A stretch of 7,771 nucleotides of DNA from Chloroflexota bacterium (GTDB lineage: Bacteria; Chloroflexota; Chloroflexia; Thermomicrobiales; UBA6265). Where the stretch lies: assembly GCA_023392645.1 (NCBI GenBank), contig JAEVYR010000280.1:1-7771 (forward strand), read 5' to 3'. Both the position numbers and the translations under genes were made by a program. Shown in pieces: positions 1 to 7,771 of this stretch (the first letter of the stretch is position 1; each line of letters starts with the position of its first letter). The notes beneath the pieces are model-generated. The model was not told where the DNA came from and ran no database searches. It saw nothing but the letters and a program-made list of their open reading frames with translations.

Positions 1-119
1 GCGTGGCGCGGCAGGAGGCCGAGCGAGCCCTCGGCGCCGGGCGCGACGACCATGGTGGCGTCGTCGCGCTCGTAGACGACCTGCTCGCCGGTCACCACCT
101 CCACCGAGAGATTCGCCAT
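1..119 (-). CDS. atpC: ATP synthase epsilon subunit, N-terminal part (runs off left edge)
   Basis: Epsilon is the small F1 subunit that sits at the foot of the gamma shaft, contacts the c-ring and in many bacteria inhibits ATP hydrolysis. Only 39 codons are visible. The peptide begins MANLSVEVVTGEQVVYE and continues to a GSLGLLPRH motif. This matches the epsilon N-terminal beta-sandwich pattern: a short beta strand, then 'E-G-x-L-G-xx-P-x-H'. The ATG at 117-119 is chosen because a perfect AGGAGG lies 6 nt upstream (126-131). The gene follows atpD by 64 nt, as in nearly all bacterial atp operons. The C-terminal helical hairpin, which decides whether the subunit can be inhibitory, lies outside the window. 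Identity rests on this short motif plus position, and both agree. Confidence 0.93.
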   Translation of the reverse strand, partial: MANLSVEVVTGEQVVYERDDATMVVAPGAEGSLGLLPRH

Positions 120-125
120 GTGGGG

Positions 126-131
126 CCTCCT
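126..131 (-). promoter_or_regulatory. Shine-Dalgarno of atpC
   Basis: AGGAGG on the minus strand, 6 nt before the atpC ATG. It is a full match to the anti-SD core and fixes the start codon of this partial gene. Confidence 0.8.
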
Positions 132-150
132 GTTGGGGCGTTGACAGCCT

Positions 151-171
151 GGTGTCGCGAGTCACGACACC
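151..171 (-). repeat. Inverted repeat between atpD and atpC
   Basis: A 7-bp perfect inverted repeat (GGTGTCG at 151-157, CGACACC at 165-171) with a 7-nt loop. It lies 12 nt after the atpD stop and 20 nt before the atpC Shine-Dalgarno. There is no T-run after the stem, so it is not an obvious intrinsic terminator. An mRNA processing or stability element is possible. Chance is also possible at this length in GC-rich DNA. Confidence 0.45.
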
Positions 172-183
172 CGGCCAGCGAAC

Positions 184-1629
<1,446 letters not shown>

Positions 1630-1656
1630 TTACCTCGTTTCTGGTCGGTCGGCGTC

Positions 1657-2523
1657 TTACGTGCGGAAGGCGTTGGCACCGGCAGCGATCTCGGCGACCT
1701 CGTTCGTGATCTGCGCCTGACGCGCCTTGTTGTACGAAAGCTCGAGCTCCGACGAGAGCTCCTTGGCGTTGTCGGTCGCGTTCCGCATGGCGACCATCTG
1801 CGCGGAGTAGAACGACGCCACGTTCTCCAGCACCGCCTGGTAGATCAGCACTTCAACGTAGCGCGGCAGCAGCGCTTCCAGCACCGATGGCGCATCCGGC
1901 TCGAAGATGTAATCGACATCCTCGATCTCGCTCTCCGGCCGCACGATCGGCAGGATTTGCACGACCTCCGGCGTCTGGGTGAGCGTGTTGACGAACTTCG
2001 GGTAGAGCATCTGCACCGAATCGACCCGGCCGTTGAGGAATTCGTCCATCGCGACGTTGGCGATCGGCCGAATCTCGTCGAGCGAGGGCGCATCGCCGAG
2101 CTGGATGAAGTCGGCGATGAGATCCTGCCGGGTGCGCGCCGCGAAGTCGCGGCCCTTCTTGCCGACCGCAATCACCCGCGTGGGCACGCCGGCCTCCTGG
2201 CGGATGTACTGTGTACCCCGCCGCAGGAGATTGCCGTTGAGCGCGCCGGTCAGCCCGCGGTCGGGTGTGATCATGATCAGCGCGGCGTTCTCGACCGGCC
2301 GCTCGGCCAGCAACGGGTAGCGCCGCAACTCTTCAGCATCCATCTGCTGCGACGACAGGTCGGCGATGAACTCACGCAGCCGCTCGCTGTAGGGCCGGCT
2401 GGCGGTCACGCGATCCTGGGCACGCCGCATCTTCGACGCCGCCACCATCTCCATGGCGCGGGTGATCTGCGACATGTTCCGGACGCTGCGGATCCGGCGC
2501 CGAATTTCTCGTGGGCTTGCCAC
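1657..2523 (-). CDS. atpG: F1 ATP synthase gamma subunit (central rotor shaft)
   Basis: Gamma forms the coiled-coil shaft that turns inside the alpha3beta3 head and couples c-ring rotation to catalysis. The product is 288 residues, a typical length. The conserved N-terminal helix contains TRAMEMVAASKMRRAQ at 21-36, the Rossmann-like middle domain starts near ALIMITPDRGLTGALNGN (81-98), and the C-terminal helix carries SAQMVAMRNATDNAKEL (240-256) and ITNEVAEIAAGANAF (272-286). The two terminal helices together make the antiparallel coiled coil. The start is a GTG at 2521-2523, supported by AGGAAGGA 9 nt upstream and by alignment of residue 1 with the usual MA(S)xREI N-terminus. It follows the atpA stop after 19 nt, so translation of the two is probably coupled. 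Confidence 0.98.
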   Translation of the reverse strand: MASPREIRRRIRSVRNMSQITRAMEMVAASKMRRAQDRVTASRPYSERLREFIADLSSQQMDAEELRRYPLLAERPVENAALIMITPDRGLTGALNGNLLRRGTQYIRQEAGVPTRVIAVGKKGRDFAARTRQDLIADFIQLGDAPSLDEIRPIANVAMDEFLNGRVDSVQMLYPKFVNTLTQTPEVVQILPIVRPESEIEDVDYIFEPDAPSVLEALLPRYVEVLIYQAVLENVASFYSAQMVAMRNATDNAKELSSELELSYNKARQAQITNEVAEIAAGANAFRT

Positions 2524-2532
2524 TGCGCCTTG

Positions 2533-2540
2533 TCCTTCCT
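2533..2540 (-). promoter_or_regulatory. Shine-Dalgarno supporting the atpG GTG start
   Basis: AGGAAGGA on the minus strand, 9 nt upstream of the GTG at 2523. It fills most of the 19-nt gap after the atpA stop codon and supports use of GTG rather than an internal ATG. Confidence 0.65.
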
Positions 2541-2542
2541 GC

Positions 2543-4081
<1,539 letters not shown>

Positions 4082-4162
4082 GATCGCTCCGTTTCTCCGC
4101 GATATCCGTGCCGCTCGCGCGGAACCCGAGTTCGCGTGTGCTGACTGATGTGTTTCATTCCG

Positions 4163-4190
4163 GGACGCACGCCCGCGTCGGGCGGCGTCC
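4163..4190 (-). repeat. Strong hairpin between atpH and atpA
   Basis: Two nested arms, GGACGC (4163-4168) with GCGTCC (4185-4190) and CGCCCG (4170-4175) with CGGGCG (4179-4184), form a 12-bp stem with one bulged base (A4169 on the plus strand) and a 3-nt loop. It starts 17 nt after the atpH stop. No T-run follows, so it does not look like an intrinsic terminator. A role in mRNA processing or in protecting the upstream message is plausible. A weaker bulged repeat lies at 4118-4136, nearer the atpA start. Confidence 0.6.
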
Positions 4191-4207
4191 ACTCAACCGG
4201 TCACCGA

Positions 4208-4738
4208 TCAGCTCGCTCGCAGCCGCGAGCGCAGCCGCCGCAGGCGCGTCTGGACGCTGCCGTCGATCACCTGGTCACCGATCTGCGCCACCAGCCCCCC
4301 GATGATGGGCGGGTCGGTGTGCAGGCGCAGCTCAACGGTCTTGCCGACGACCTGCCCGAGGCGCTCGCGCACCGCGGCCTGCATCGCGTCGTCGATCGGA
4401 TCGGCGGTGGTGACGTCCGCCACCACGATGCCGCGCTCCGCGCGAACGGCCTCCTGGAAGCCGTCGACGATGTCCGGGATCACCCCGGTCCGCTGGCGCT
4501 CGATCAACAGGTGCGCAAGGTTGCGGGCCTCCGGCTGCGCCTCGGCCAGCACCAGGTCGACCGCCTGCATCTTGGAGGCCTCGCCCGCTGCCGGGTTGTC
4601 GAGAAACGTCTCCACCTGGGGATCGGCGACCATCTGGCCCAGCCGGGCGAGGTCGCGCTCCCAGGCGTCGAAGCTCTGCCGTTCGCGCGCGATCTCGACG
4701 ATCGCCTGCACGTAGCGCCGCGCTGCTCCGCTTGCCAT
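4208..4738 (-). CDS. atpH: F1 ATP synthase delta subunit (OSCP)
   Basis: Delta caps the F1 head and ties it to the peripheral stalk made of subunit b. The product is 176 residues, as expected. The N-terminal helical bundle begins with the family pattern ARRYVQAIVEIARERQ (6-21), with an FLDNP-type segment at 45-49 and an LLIERQRTGVIPDIVDGF segment at 77-94. The C-terminal domain ends with the conserved DPPIIGGLVAQIGDQVIDGS stretch (142-161), then a basic tail rich in Arg. The ATG at 4736-4738 has AAGGA about 9 nt upstream. It lies 91 nt after the restored atpF stop and 126 nt before atpA. It bridges the Fo and F1 halves of the operon, its usual place. Confidence 0.97.
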   Translation of the reverse strand: MASGAARRYVQAIVEIARERQSFDAWERDLARLGQMVADPQVETFLDNPAAGEASKMQAVDLVLAEAQPEARNLAHLLIERQRTGVIPDIVDGFQEAVRAERGIVVADVTTADPIDDAMQAAVRERLGQVVGKTVELRLHTDPPIIGGLVAQIGDQVIDGSVQTRLRRLRSRLRAS

Positions 4739-4771
4739 CGCTGCCTGTCCTTACGCGTCAGTACGCAGGAG

Positions 4772-4816
4772 GCAGAAGGCAGGTGGCTGACACGCCTCGT
4801 CCCTGCTGCCTTCTGC
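4772..4816 (-). repeat. 11-bp inverted repeat between atpF and atpH
   Basis: GCAGAAGGCAG at 4772-4782 is the exact reverse complement of CTGCCTTCTGC at 4806-4816, with a 23-nt loop. On the minus strand the 3' arm continues as near-tandem CTGCCTT / CTGCCTC / CTGCGTA heptads. It starts 13 nt after the restored atpF stop and has no T-run. The low-complexity heptad character is unlike the neighbouring genes and suggests a dispersed intergenic repeat, but no second copy is present in this window. Confidence 0.55.
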
Positions 4817-4829
4817 TTACCACTTCACC

Positions 4830-5335
4830 TTACGCCGTGCGGGTCTGCCCGCTCGCTTCCGCGAGCGTCTGCTCGATCAACTGGGCCTGCGCCTGGGGAT
4901 CGAGCTCCTTGCGCACGATGCGTCCCGCCGCCGAAACGGCAGGTCCGCCACCTCGTTGCGCAACTGCTGGCGCGCCTGCTCGGTCTCCTGGCGGAGCGTG
5001 CCGCGCGCGCGATCGAGGTATTCGTCGGCCTGGGCCGTCGCTTCCTCGCGCGCCTTCGCGATCATCTGCTCGCCGTTGGTCCGGGCGGTGGCCACGATTT
5101 CCTGCGCCTCGCGGCGCGCCTCCTGGAGGACCTGCTCATTGCGAGCCTGGGTGTCCTTCAGCTCGGCCTGCATCCGCTCGGCGGCCTCCATGCTCTCGCG
5201 AATGCGGTCCTGCCGCTCGTCGAGCATGTTGGTGATCGGGCCGACGGCGAACTTCCAGAGGAGCCATACAAAGATGATGAAGGCAATCAACTGGATGAGC
5301 AGTTGCCATCCATTGATGCCGAGGTCCGCCAGCAT
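4830..5335 (-). CDS. atpF: ATP synthase Fo subunit b, with apparent frameshift
   Basis: Subunit b is the peripheral stalk: one N-terminal membrane helix and a long cytoplasmic coiled coil that holds the F1 head still. The visible reading frame from the ATG at 5335 encodes a membrane segment (about 10-30, QLLIQLIAFIIFVWLLWKF) and then a charged Glu/Arg/Ala/Gln coiled coil (about 37-132). After Asp131-Leu132 the frame leaves the family pattern, continuing with an Arg/Ser-rich tail and stopping at 4877 (152 residues). Shifting by one base at about 4940 restores AVSAAGRIVRKELDPQAQAQ, then LIEQTLAEASGQTRTA and a TAA at 4830-4832. This gives 168 residues, the normal length, with the typical C-terminus that binds delta. 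The start has AAGGAG 6 nt upstream. An upstream in-frame ATG at 5425 would add 30 residues reading through intergenic hairpins and is rejected. The coordinates given are those of the restored gene. Confidence 0.92.
4937..4942 (-). other. Site of the apparent single-base deletion in atpF
   Basis: Minus-strand codons GAC CTG CCG TTT would read GAC CTG GCC GTT if one base were added, most simply one G of a GG pair (a C beside position 4940 on the plus strand). Upstream of this point the frame matches subunit b, and downstream only the shifted frame does. No X-XXY-YYZ slippery heptamer is visible here. A sequencing or assembly error or a true deletion is therefore more likely than programmed frameshifting. 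Confidence 0.85.
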
Positions 5336-5341
5336 TCGCCA

Positions 5342-5347
5342 CTCCTT
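5342..5347 (-). promoter_or_regulatory. Shine-Dalgarno fixing the atpF start
   Basis: AAGGAG on the minus strand with a 6-nt spacer to the ATG at 5335. It supports this start over the in-frame ATG at 5425, which lies 12 nt downstream of the atpE stop. Confidence 0.8.
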
Positions 5348-5354
5348 CGCCTGT

Positions 5355-5370
5355 GGCCCCGCGGGGGGCC
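5355..5370 (-). repeat. Short GC hairpin upstream of atpF
   Basis: GGCCCC (5355-5360) and GGGGCC (5365-5370) form a 6-bp all-GC stem with a 4-nt loop, 7 nt before the atpF Shine-Dalgarno on the message. It leaves the Shine-Dalgarno single-stranded. It is short, so chance occurrence is possible. Confidence 0.45.
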
Positions 5371-5393
5371 GCTCATCGCATCCCGTTTCGCCA

Positions 5394-5424
5394 TGATGGT
5401 GGCGCCTTGCGGACGCCACCATCA
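5394..5424 (-). repeat. Strong hairpin just after atpE
   Basis: TGATGGTGGCG (5394-5404) is the perfect reverse complement of CGCCACCATCA (5414-5424). It gives an 11-bp stem with a 9-nt loop that starts 13 nt after the atpE stop. No T-run follows. In other bacteria stable stems after highly expressed genes block 3' exonucleases. Here it could help raise subunit c output relative to b, which is inference. Confidence 0.65.
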
Positions 5425-5437
5425 CCGGCGGACAGGA

Positions 5438-5854
<417 letters not shown>

Positions 5855-6736
5855 TTAGTCGCCCGCGCTGGCCGAGGCCACGTTGGGCGTGGTGGCACCC
5901 GCGGGGTCATGCGCGTGAGCCTCTTCGTGCTCATCGTCATGCCCGGCGGCAGCCAGGGTGATGTAAATCAGCGTCAGCAGCGCGAAGACCAGCGCCTGGA
6001 TCGTGCCGAAGAGCACTTCGAGGAAGATGAACACGACCGGGAAGACGACTGGAACCAGCGCGATCTTGATGGCGTTCGCCATCCCGTACATCACACCCAG
6101 CAGCACCTCGCCGGCGAAGACGTTGCCGAAGAGACGAGCGGAGAGCGAGATGATGCGCGAAAGCTCGGAAATGACTTCGATCGGGAACAGGAACGGCGGG
6201 TCGGCCATGTGCTTGATCCGGCCGCCGAGGCCGTGCGCGGAGACGCCGGCGATCTGGACGACCACGAAAGTCAGCAGCGACATCGCCAGGGTCATGTTCA
6301 GGTCGGCGGTGGGCGGTCGCAGGAGCGGCGTGCCCGCCGACTCGTGCACTTCCTCCGCCGCGGGCGAATCGGCCGGAACCGTCTCCTCGACGACGTGCTC
6401 GTTGACGCCGTTATCGAGCAGGATGGTGCCGACACCCGGCAGCAGGCCGGAGAAGTTGGCGAAGAGGATGAAGATGAACATGCCGGCGATGAGCGGGAAG
6501 ATGCGGCGGCCGATGCGCCGGCCGGCGGTCCCCTCAACGAGATCGAGGATGAACTCGACGATCATCTCGACCACGCCTTGCGCGCGGCCGGGAATGTACT
6601 TCGCGCCCCGGGCGATCATCGTGAACACGATCAGGATCGCCGCCATCACCACGAACATCATGAACATGGAGTTGGTGATGTGGACTGGCCCGATTTCCCA
6701 GAGGGTTTCCGCTGCGAGTTCGACGTGGACTTCCAT
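5855..6736 (-). CDS. atpB: ATP synthase Fo subunit a
   Basis: Subunit a provides the two proton half-channels beside the c-ring. The product is 293 residues. Hydrophobic helices lie at about 20-42, 78-101, 147-170 and two long ones spanning about 205-262. The essential arginine is Arg201 in ISLSARLFGNVFAGE, and Glu210 and Gln247 (FGTIQALVFAL) match channel residues known in the family. PPTADLN (141-147) is the usual motif before the third helix. Residues 108-140 form an acidic loop rich in Glu and Pro. After the last helix there is a His/Asp/Glu-rich tail (GHDDEHEEAHAHD, 265-277) that is longer than usual. The ATG at 6734-6736 has AGGAG about 13 nt upstream, a rather long spacing. The gene is 95 nt after the AtpZ-like gene and 174 nt before atpE. 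Confidence 0.98.
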   Translation of the reverse strand: MEVHVELAAETLWEIGPVHITNSMFMMFVVMAAILIVFTMIARGAKYIPGRAQGVVEMIVEFILDLVEGTAGRRIGRRIFPLIAGMFIFILFANFSGLLPGVGTILLDNGVNEHVVEETVPADSPAAEEVHESAGTPLLRPPTADLNMTLAMSLLTFVVVQIAGVSAHGLGGRIKHMADPPFLFPIEVISELSRIISLSARLFGNVFAGEVLLGVMYGMANAIKIALVPVVFPVVFIFLEVLFGTIQALVFALLTLIYITLAAAGHDDEHEEAHAHDPAGATTPNVASASAGD

Positions 6737-6739
6737 GGA

Positions 6740-6769
6740 TCAGGTGACTCTCCTCAGCATCCCGGGCAT
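6740..6769 (-). other. Possible 9-codon leader ORF before atpB
   Basis: A minimal ORF encoding MPGMLRRVT has GGGGAG 8 nt before its ATG, and its TGA ends 3 nt before the atpB ATG. The atpB Shine-Dalgarno lies inside it. Ribosomes finishing this ORF could re-initiate at atpB, which would explain the long atpB SD spacing. Short ORFs like this arise easily by chance, so confidence is low. Confidence 0.2.
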
Positions 6770-6777
6770 GGTGCCCG
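6763..6777 (-). repeat. Small hairpin upstream of atpB
   Basis: CGGGCA (6763-6768) and TGCCCG (6772-6777) form a 6-bp stem with a 3-nt loop, about 26 nt before the atpB start. On the message it would cover the ATG of the possible leader ORF. Too short to be certain. Confidence 0.35.
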
Positions 6778-6804
6778 CTCCCCTGGCGCTTCCCTTGACA
6801 CACG

Positions 6805-6825
6805 AAAAACCGCGCGACGCGGTTT
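6805..6825 (-). terminator. Intrinsic-terminator-like hairpin after the AtpZ-like gene
   Basis: AAACCGCG (6818-6825 read on the minus strand) and CGCGGTTT (6807-6814) form an 8-bp perfect stem with a 3-nt loop. On the message the stem runs directly into a 5-T stretch (6805-6809). It begins 6 nt after the stop codon of the AtpZ-like gene and precedes atpB. The T-run is short, so partial termination or attenuation is more likely than a full stop. I see no convincing new promoter between it and atpB. Confidence 0.55.
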
Positions 6826-6831
6826 CTTCCA

Positions 6832-7134
6832 TCATTGTACGCGGTTGTCGTGGCCCGTGCCGCGCTGCTGGCGCGTCGACCGCGATCCCAGCCTGCGCGC
6901 GACCGGACCGGCGTCGCGGTCGGGCCGGTTGATCAGCGTGAGCTCGTAAAGGAGATACCCGGCGGATACCAGCCCAAGCGCCACCCCGATCAATGTCAGC
7001 CATGGCGTGGTGCCAAGCCACTTGTCCAGAAACACGCCACCCAGAATACAGACGACCAGCGACGCTCCGATCGACCAGCCGAGGCCGATCGCGCTGTACT
7101 GCTTGAAGTCTTTCGGGTCCAGTCCCTGTGACAC
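6832..7134 (-). CDS. atpZ: AtpZ/AtpI-family small membrane protein, first gene of the atp operon
   Basis: A 100-residue protein with two predicted membrane helices (about 14-35 and 44-66). The motif GGVFLDKWLGTTPWLTLIGVALGLVSAGY is typical of the family described as a putative F1Fo-ATPase Ca2+/Mg2+ transporter subunit (AtpZ/AtpI). Such proteins are encoded at the head of atp operons and have been linked to c-ring assembly or Mg2+ supply. The role here is inferred from family and position. The C-terminal ~30 residues are polar and Arg-rich. The start is taken as the GTG at 7132-7134, giving MSQGLDPKDF. It has only a weak GGGGG 5 nt upstream, and candidate promoter elements lie just upstream. 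A much longer in-frame ATG at 7389 would translate through the promoter region and is rejected. Two helices rather than four favours AtpZ over classical AtpI. Confidence 0.88.
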   Translation of the reverse strand: MSQGLDPKDFKQYSAIGLGWSIGASLVVCILGGVFLDKWLGTTPWLTLIGVALGLVSAGYLLYELTLINRPDRDAGPVARRLGSRSTRQQRGTGHDNRVQ

Positions 7135-7162
7135 GGTGACCCCCGTCTTCTTGATTGCGAAT

Positions 7163-7188
7163 ATTATCACAATCTCGGTTTGGGACAA
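7163..7188 (-). promoter_or_regulatory. Candidate proximal promoter of the atp operon
   Basis: The most A+T-rich patch of the divergent region. On the minus strand it contains the extended -10 TGTGATAAT (GATAAT at 7163-7168, 5/6 match to TATAAT plus the TGn motif). TTGTCC lies at 7183-7188, only 14 nt further upstream. The -35 spacing is short, but an extended -10 can compensate. It would give a leader of about 20 nt before the GTG at 7134. Confidence 0.45.
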
Positions 7189-7250
7189 GTGGAATCGGTA
7201 GCGATCAGGCTCCCCTGCCCGATCGAAGGTGGCGCCGCGCAGGGCGAAGC

Positions 7251-7266
7251 GAGCGCGGCCGCGCTC
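7251..7266. promoter_or_regulatory. Perfect 16-bp palindrome in the divergent region
   Basis: GAGCGCGGCCGCGCTC reads identically on both strands with no spacer. It lies between the outward-facing genes, next to the predicted start site of the distal minus-strand promoter. It could be an operator for a dimeric regulator. GC-rich sequence makes such palindromes more likely by chance. Confidence 0.3.
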
Positions 7267-7271
7267 ACTGC

Positions 7272-7301
7272 ATGATAGTGCATTGTCCGGTCGCGTGACA
7301 C
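7272..7301 (-). promoter_or_regulatory. Candidate distal promoter toward the atp operon
   Basis: On the minus strand GTGTCA (7296-7301, 4/6 to TTGACA), an 18-nt spacer, and TATCAT (7272-7277, 5/6 to TATAAT). It would start transcription near 7265, giving a leader of about 130 nt. Its -35 overlaps the -35 of the rightward candidate promoter. Confidence 0.35.
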
Positions 7302-7323
7302 CGGCTCTCGCCGCTGCTACGCT
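7295..7323 (+). promoter_or_regulatory. Candidate promoter of the MATE transporter gene
   Basis: GTGACA (7295-7300, 5/6 to TTGACA), a 17-nt spacer and TACGCT (7318-7323) preceded by TGC, an extended -10 arrangement. The -10 matches consensus only 3/6 but is of a type common in GC-rich bacteria. The predicted start near 7330 leaves a leader of about 70 nt before the ATG at 7402. Confidence 0.35.
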
Positions 7324-7401
7324 TCCCGTCGCAAGACCATCGCCACCTCGCCATGGTCGGTACCGGACCCTGCGCCCACCCAGCGCCACCAGGATCGCCC
7401 G

Positions 7402-7771
7402 ATGGCCGATCAGCCCCTGCCCGCCTCCCCGATCGCCGACTCTATCGCATCTCCCATGAGCCAGCGCCGGGTGCTGCGCCTCGCCGTGCCGATCATCGGA
7501 GAGAACCTCCTGCAGACGCTGGTCGGTATCGTCGATACCCTCTTCGTCGCCGCGCTCGGCGCGTCCGCGCTGGCCGGCGTCGGCGTCGCGCTGGAGGTCG
7601 TCTTCTTCGCGATTGCGATCCTCAGCTCGATTGCGATCGGCGGCACCGTGCTCGTCTCCCAGGCAATCGGCGCCCGCAGCCCGGCGGAGGCCAACCGACT
7701 CGCCCGCCAGACCGTCCTGTGGGGCTTTCTGCTGTCGGTGCCGCTCGCCGTGCTCGGGTACGCGCTGGCGC
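7402..7771 (+). CDS. MATE-family multidrug/metabolite efflux transporter, N-terminal part
   Basis: The first 123 residues of an integral membrane protein that runs off the right edge. From residue 24 it reads VLRLAVPIIGENLLQTLVGI, then VDTLFVAALGASALAGVGVA. This is the first-helix signature of MATE (NorM/DinF-like) cation antiporters: a Pro in helix 1, the VDT motif and the LG-x-x-x-LA turn. Three membrane segments are visible (about 28-52, 58-82, 106-123), with the SQAIGAR-type loop around 88-94. The ATG at 7402 has AGGA 7 nt upstream. An in-frame ATG at 7456 aligns better with the usual family N-terminus but has no Shine-Dalgarno, so either is possible. The gene is divergent from the atp operon and probably functionally unrelated. 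The substrate cannot be inferred. Confidence 0.9.
   Translation, partial: MADQPLPASPIADSIASPMSQRRVLRLAVPIIGENLLQTLVGIVDTLFVAALGASALAGVGVALEVVFFAIAILSSIAIGGTVLVSQAIGARSPAEANRLARQTVLWGFLLSVPLAVLGYALA

Noticed and set aside
4082..4192. A 37-codon N-terminal extension of atpA.
   Set aside because: It is Arg/Ala-rich and unlike the family, passes through the intergenic hairpin, and the ATG at 4081 has its own Shine-Dalgarno and the conserved start of alpha.
4930..4945. Programmed -1 ribosomal frameshifting in atpF.
   Set aside because: The slip would give the right protein, but there is no slippery heptamer, and such recoding is not known to me for atpF. A missing base is simpler.
5336..5425. 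A 30-codon N-terminal extension of atpF starting at the ATG at 5425.
   Set aside because: It reads through two hairpins just after atpE. The ATG at 5335 has a strong Shine-Dalgarno and matches the usual subunit b N-terminus before the membrane helix.
6795..6800. A perfect TTGACA on the plus strand between the AtpZ-like gene and atpB.
   Set aside because: The position 17 nt downstream is GC-rich (CGCGGT) with no -10 element, and no rightward gene follows.
5909..6949. A 346-codon plus-strand frame full of Asp/Glu/His/Arg opposite atpB.
   Set aside because: The charged composition is the complement of the hydrophobic codons of subunit a, with no independent support as a gene.
7410..7694. A 94-codon minus-strand frame opposite the MATE gene.
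   Set aside because: The plus strand encodes a clear MATE N-terminus; this is its antisense shadow.

Overview
The window holds one almost complete F1Fo ATP synthase operon, transcribed leftward on the minus strand. The start of an unrelated rightward gene, a MATE-family exporter, lies at the right edge. In transcription order the operon is an AtpZ/AtpI-family small membrane protein (7134-6832), then atpB (subunit a), atpE (c), atpF (b), atpH (delta), atpA (alpha), atpG (gamma), atpD (beta) and the first 39 codons of atpC (epsilon), which runs off the left edge. This is the classical bacterial I-B-E-F-H-A-G-D-C order.

The DNA is strongly G+C-rich. GTG starts are inferred for the AtpZ-like gene, atpE and atpG, and most genes have good Shine-Dalgarno sequences. 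The subunit sequences look bacterial, and by recollection resemble high-GC Chloroflexota (Thermomicrobia/Sphaerobacter-like). No alignment was run, so this taxonomic placement is tentative.

Membrane Fo genes occupy the right half (about 4830-7134) and soluble F1 genes the left half (1-4738). Subunits a, c and b make the proton channel, rotor ring and stator stalk. Delta joins the stalk to the alpha3beta3 head, and gamma with epsilon forms the central rotor shaft. The proton-carrying Glu64 of c, the essential Arg201 of a, the beta Walker A, catalytic Glu and adenine-site Tyr, and the alpha arginine finger are all present. The machine therefore looks functional and H+-coupled.

Two things depart from a plain textbook operon. 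First, atpF carries an apparent one-base deletion near 4940. It replaces the conserved C-terminal part of subunit b with an unrelated tail, and restoring one base recovers a normal 168-residue protein. Second, most intergenic gaps longer than about 60 nt contain perfect or near-perfect inverted repeats. These include an intrinsic-terminator-like hairpin right after the first gene and a cluster of hairpins on both sides of atpE. They may shape the unequal subunit stoichiometry at the mRNA level. The 267-bp divergent region (7135-7401) contains candidate promoters for both directions and a perfect 16-bp palindrome. I found no mobile element, CRISPR array, RNA gene or clearly new system.
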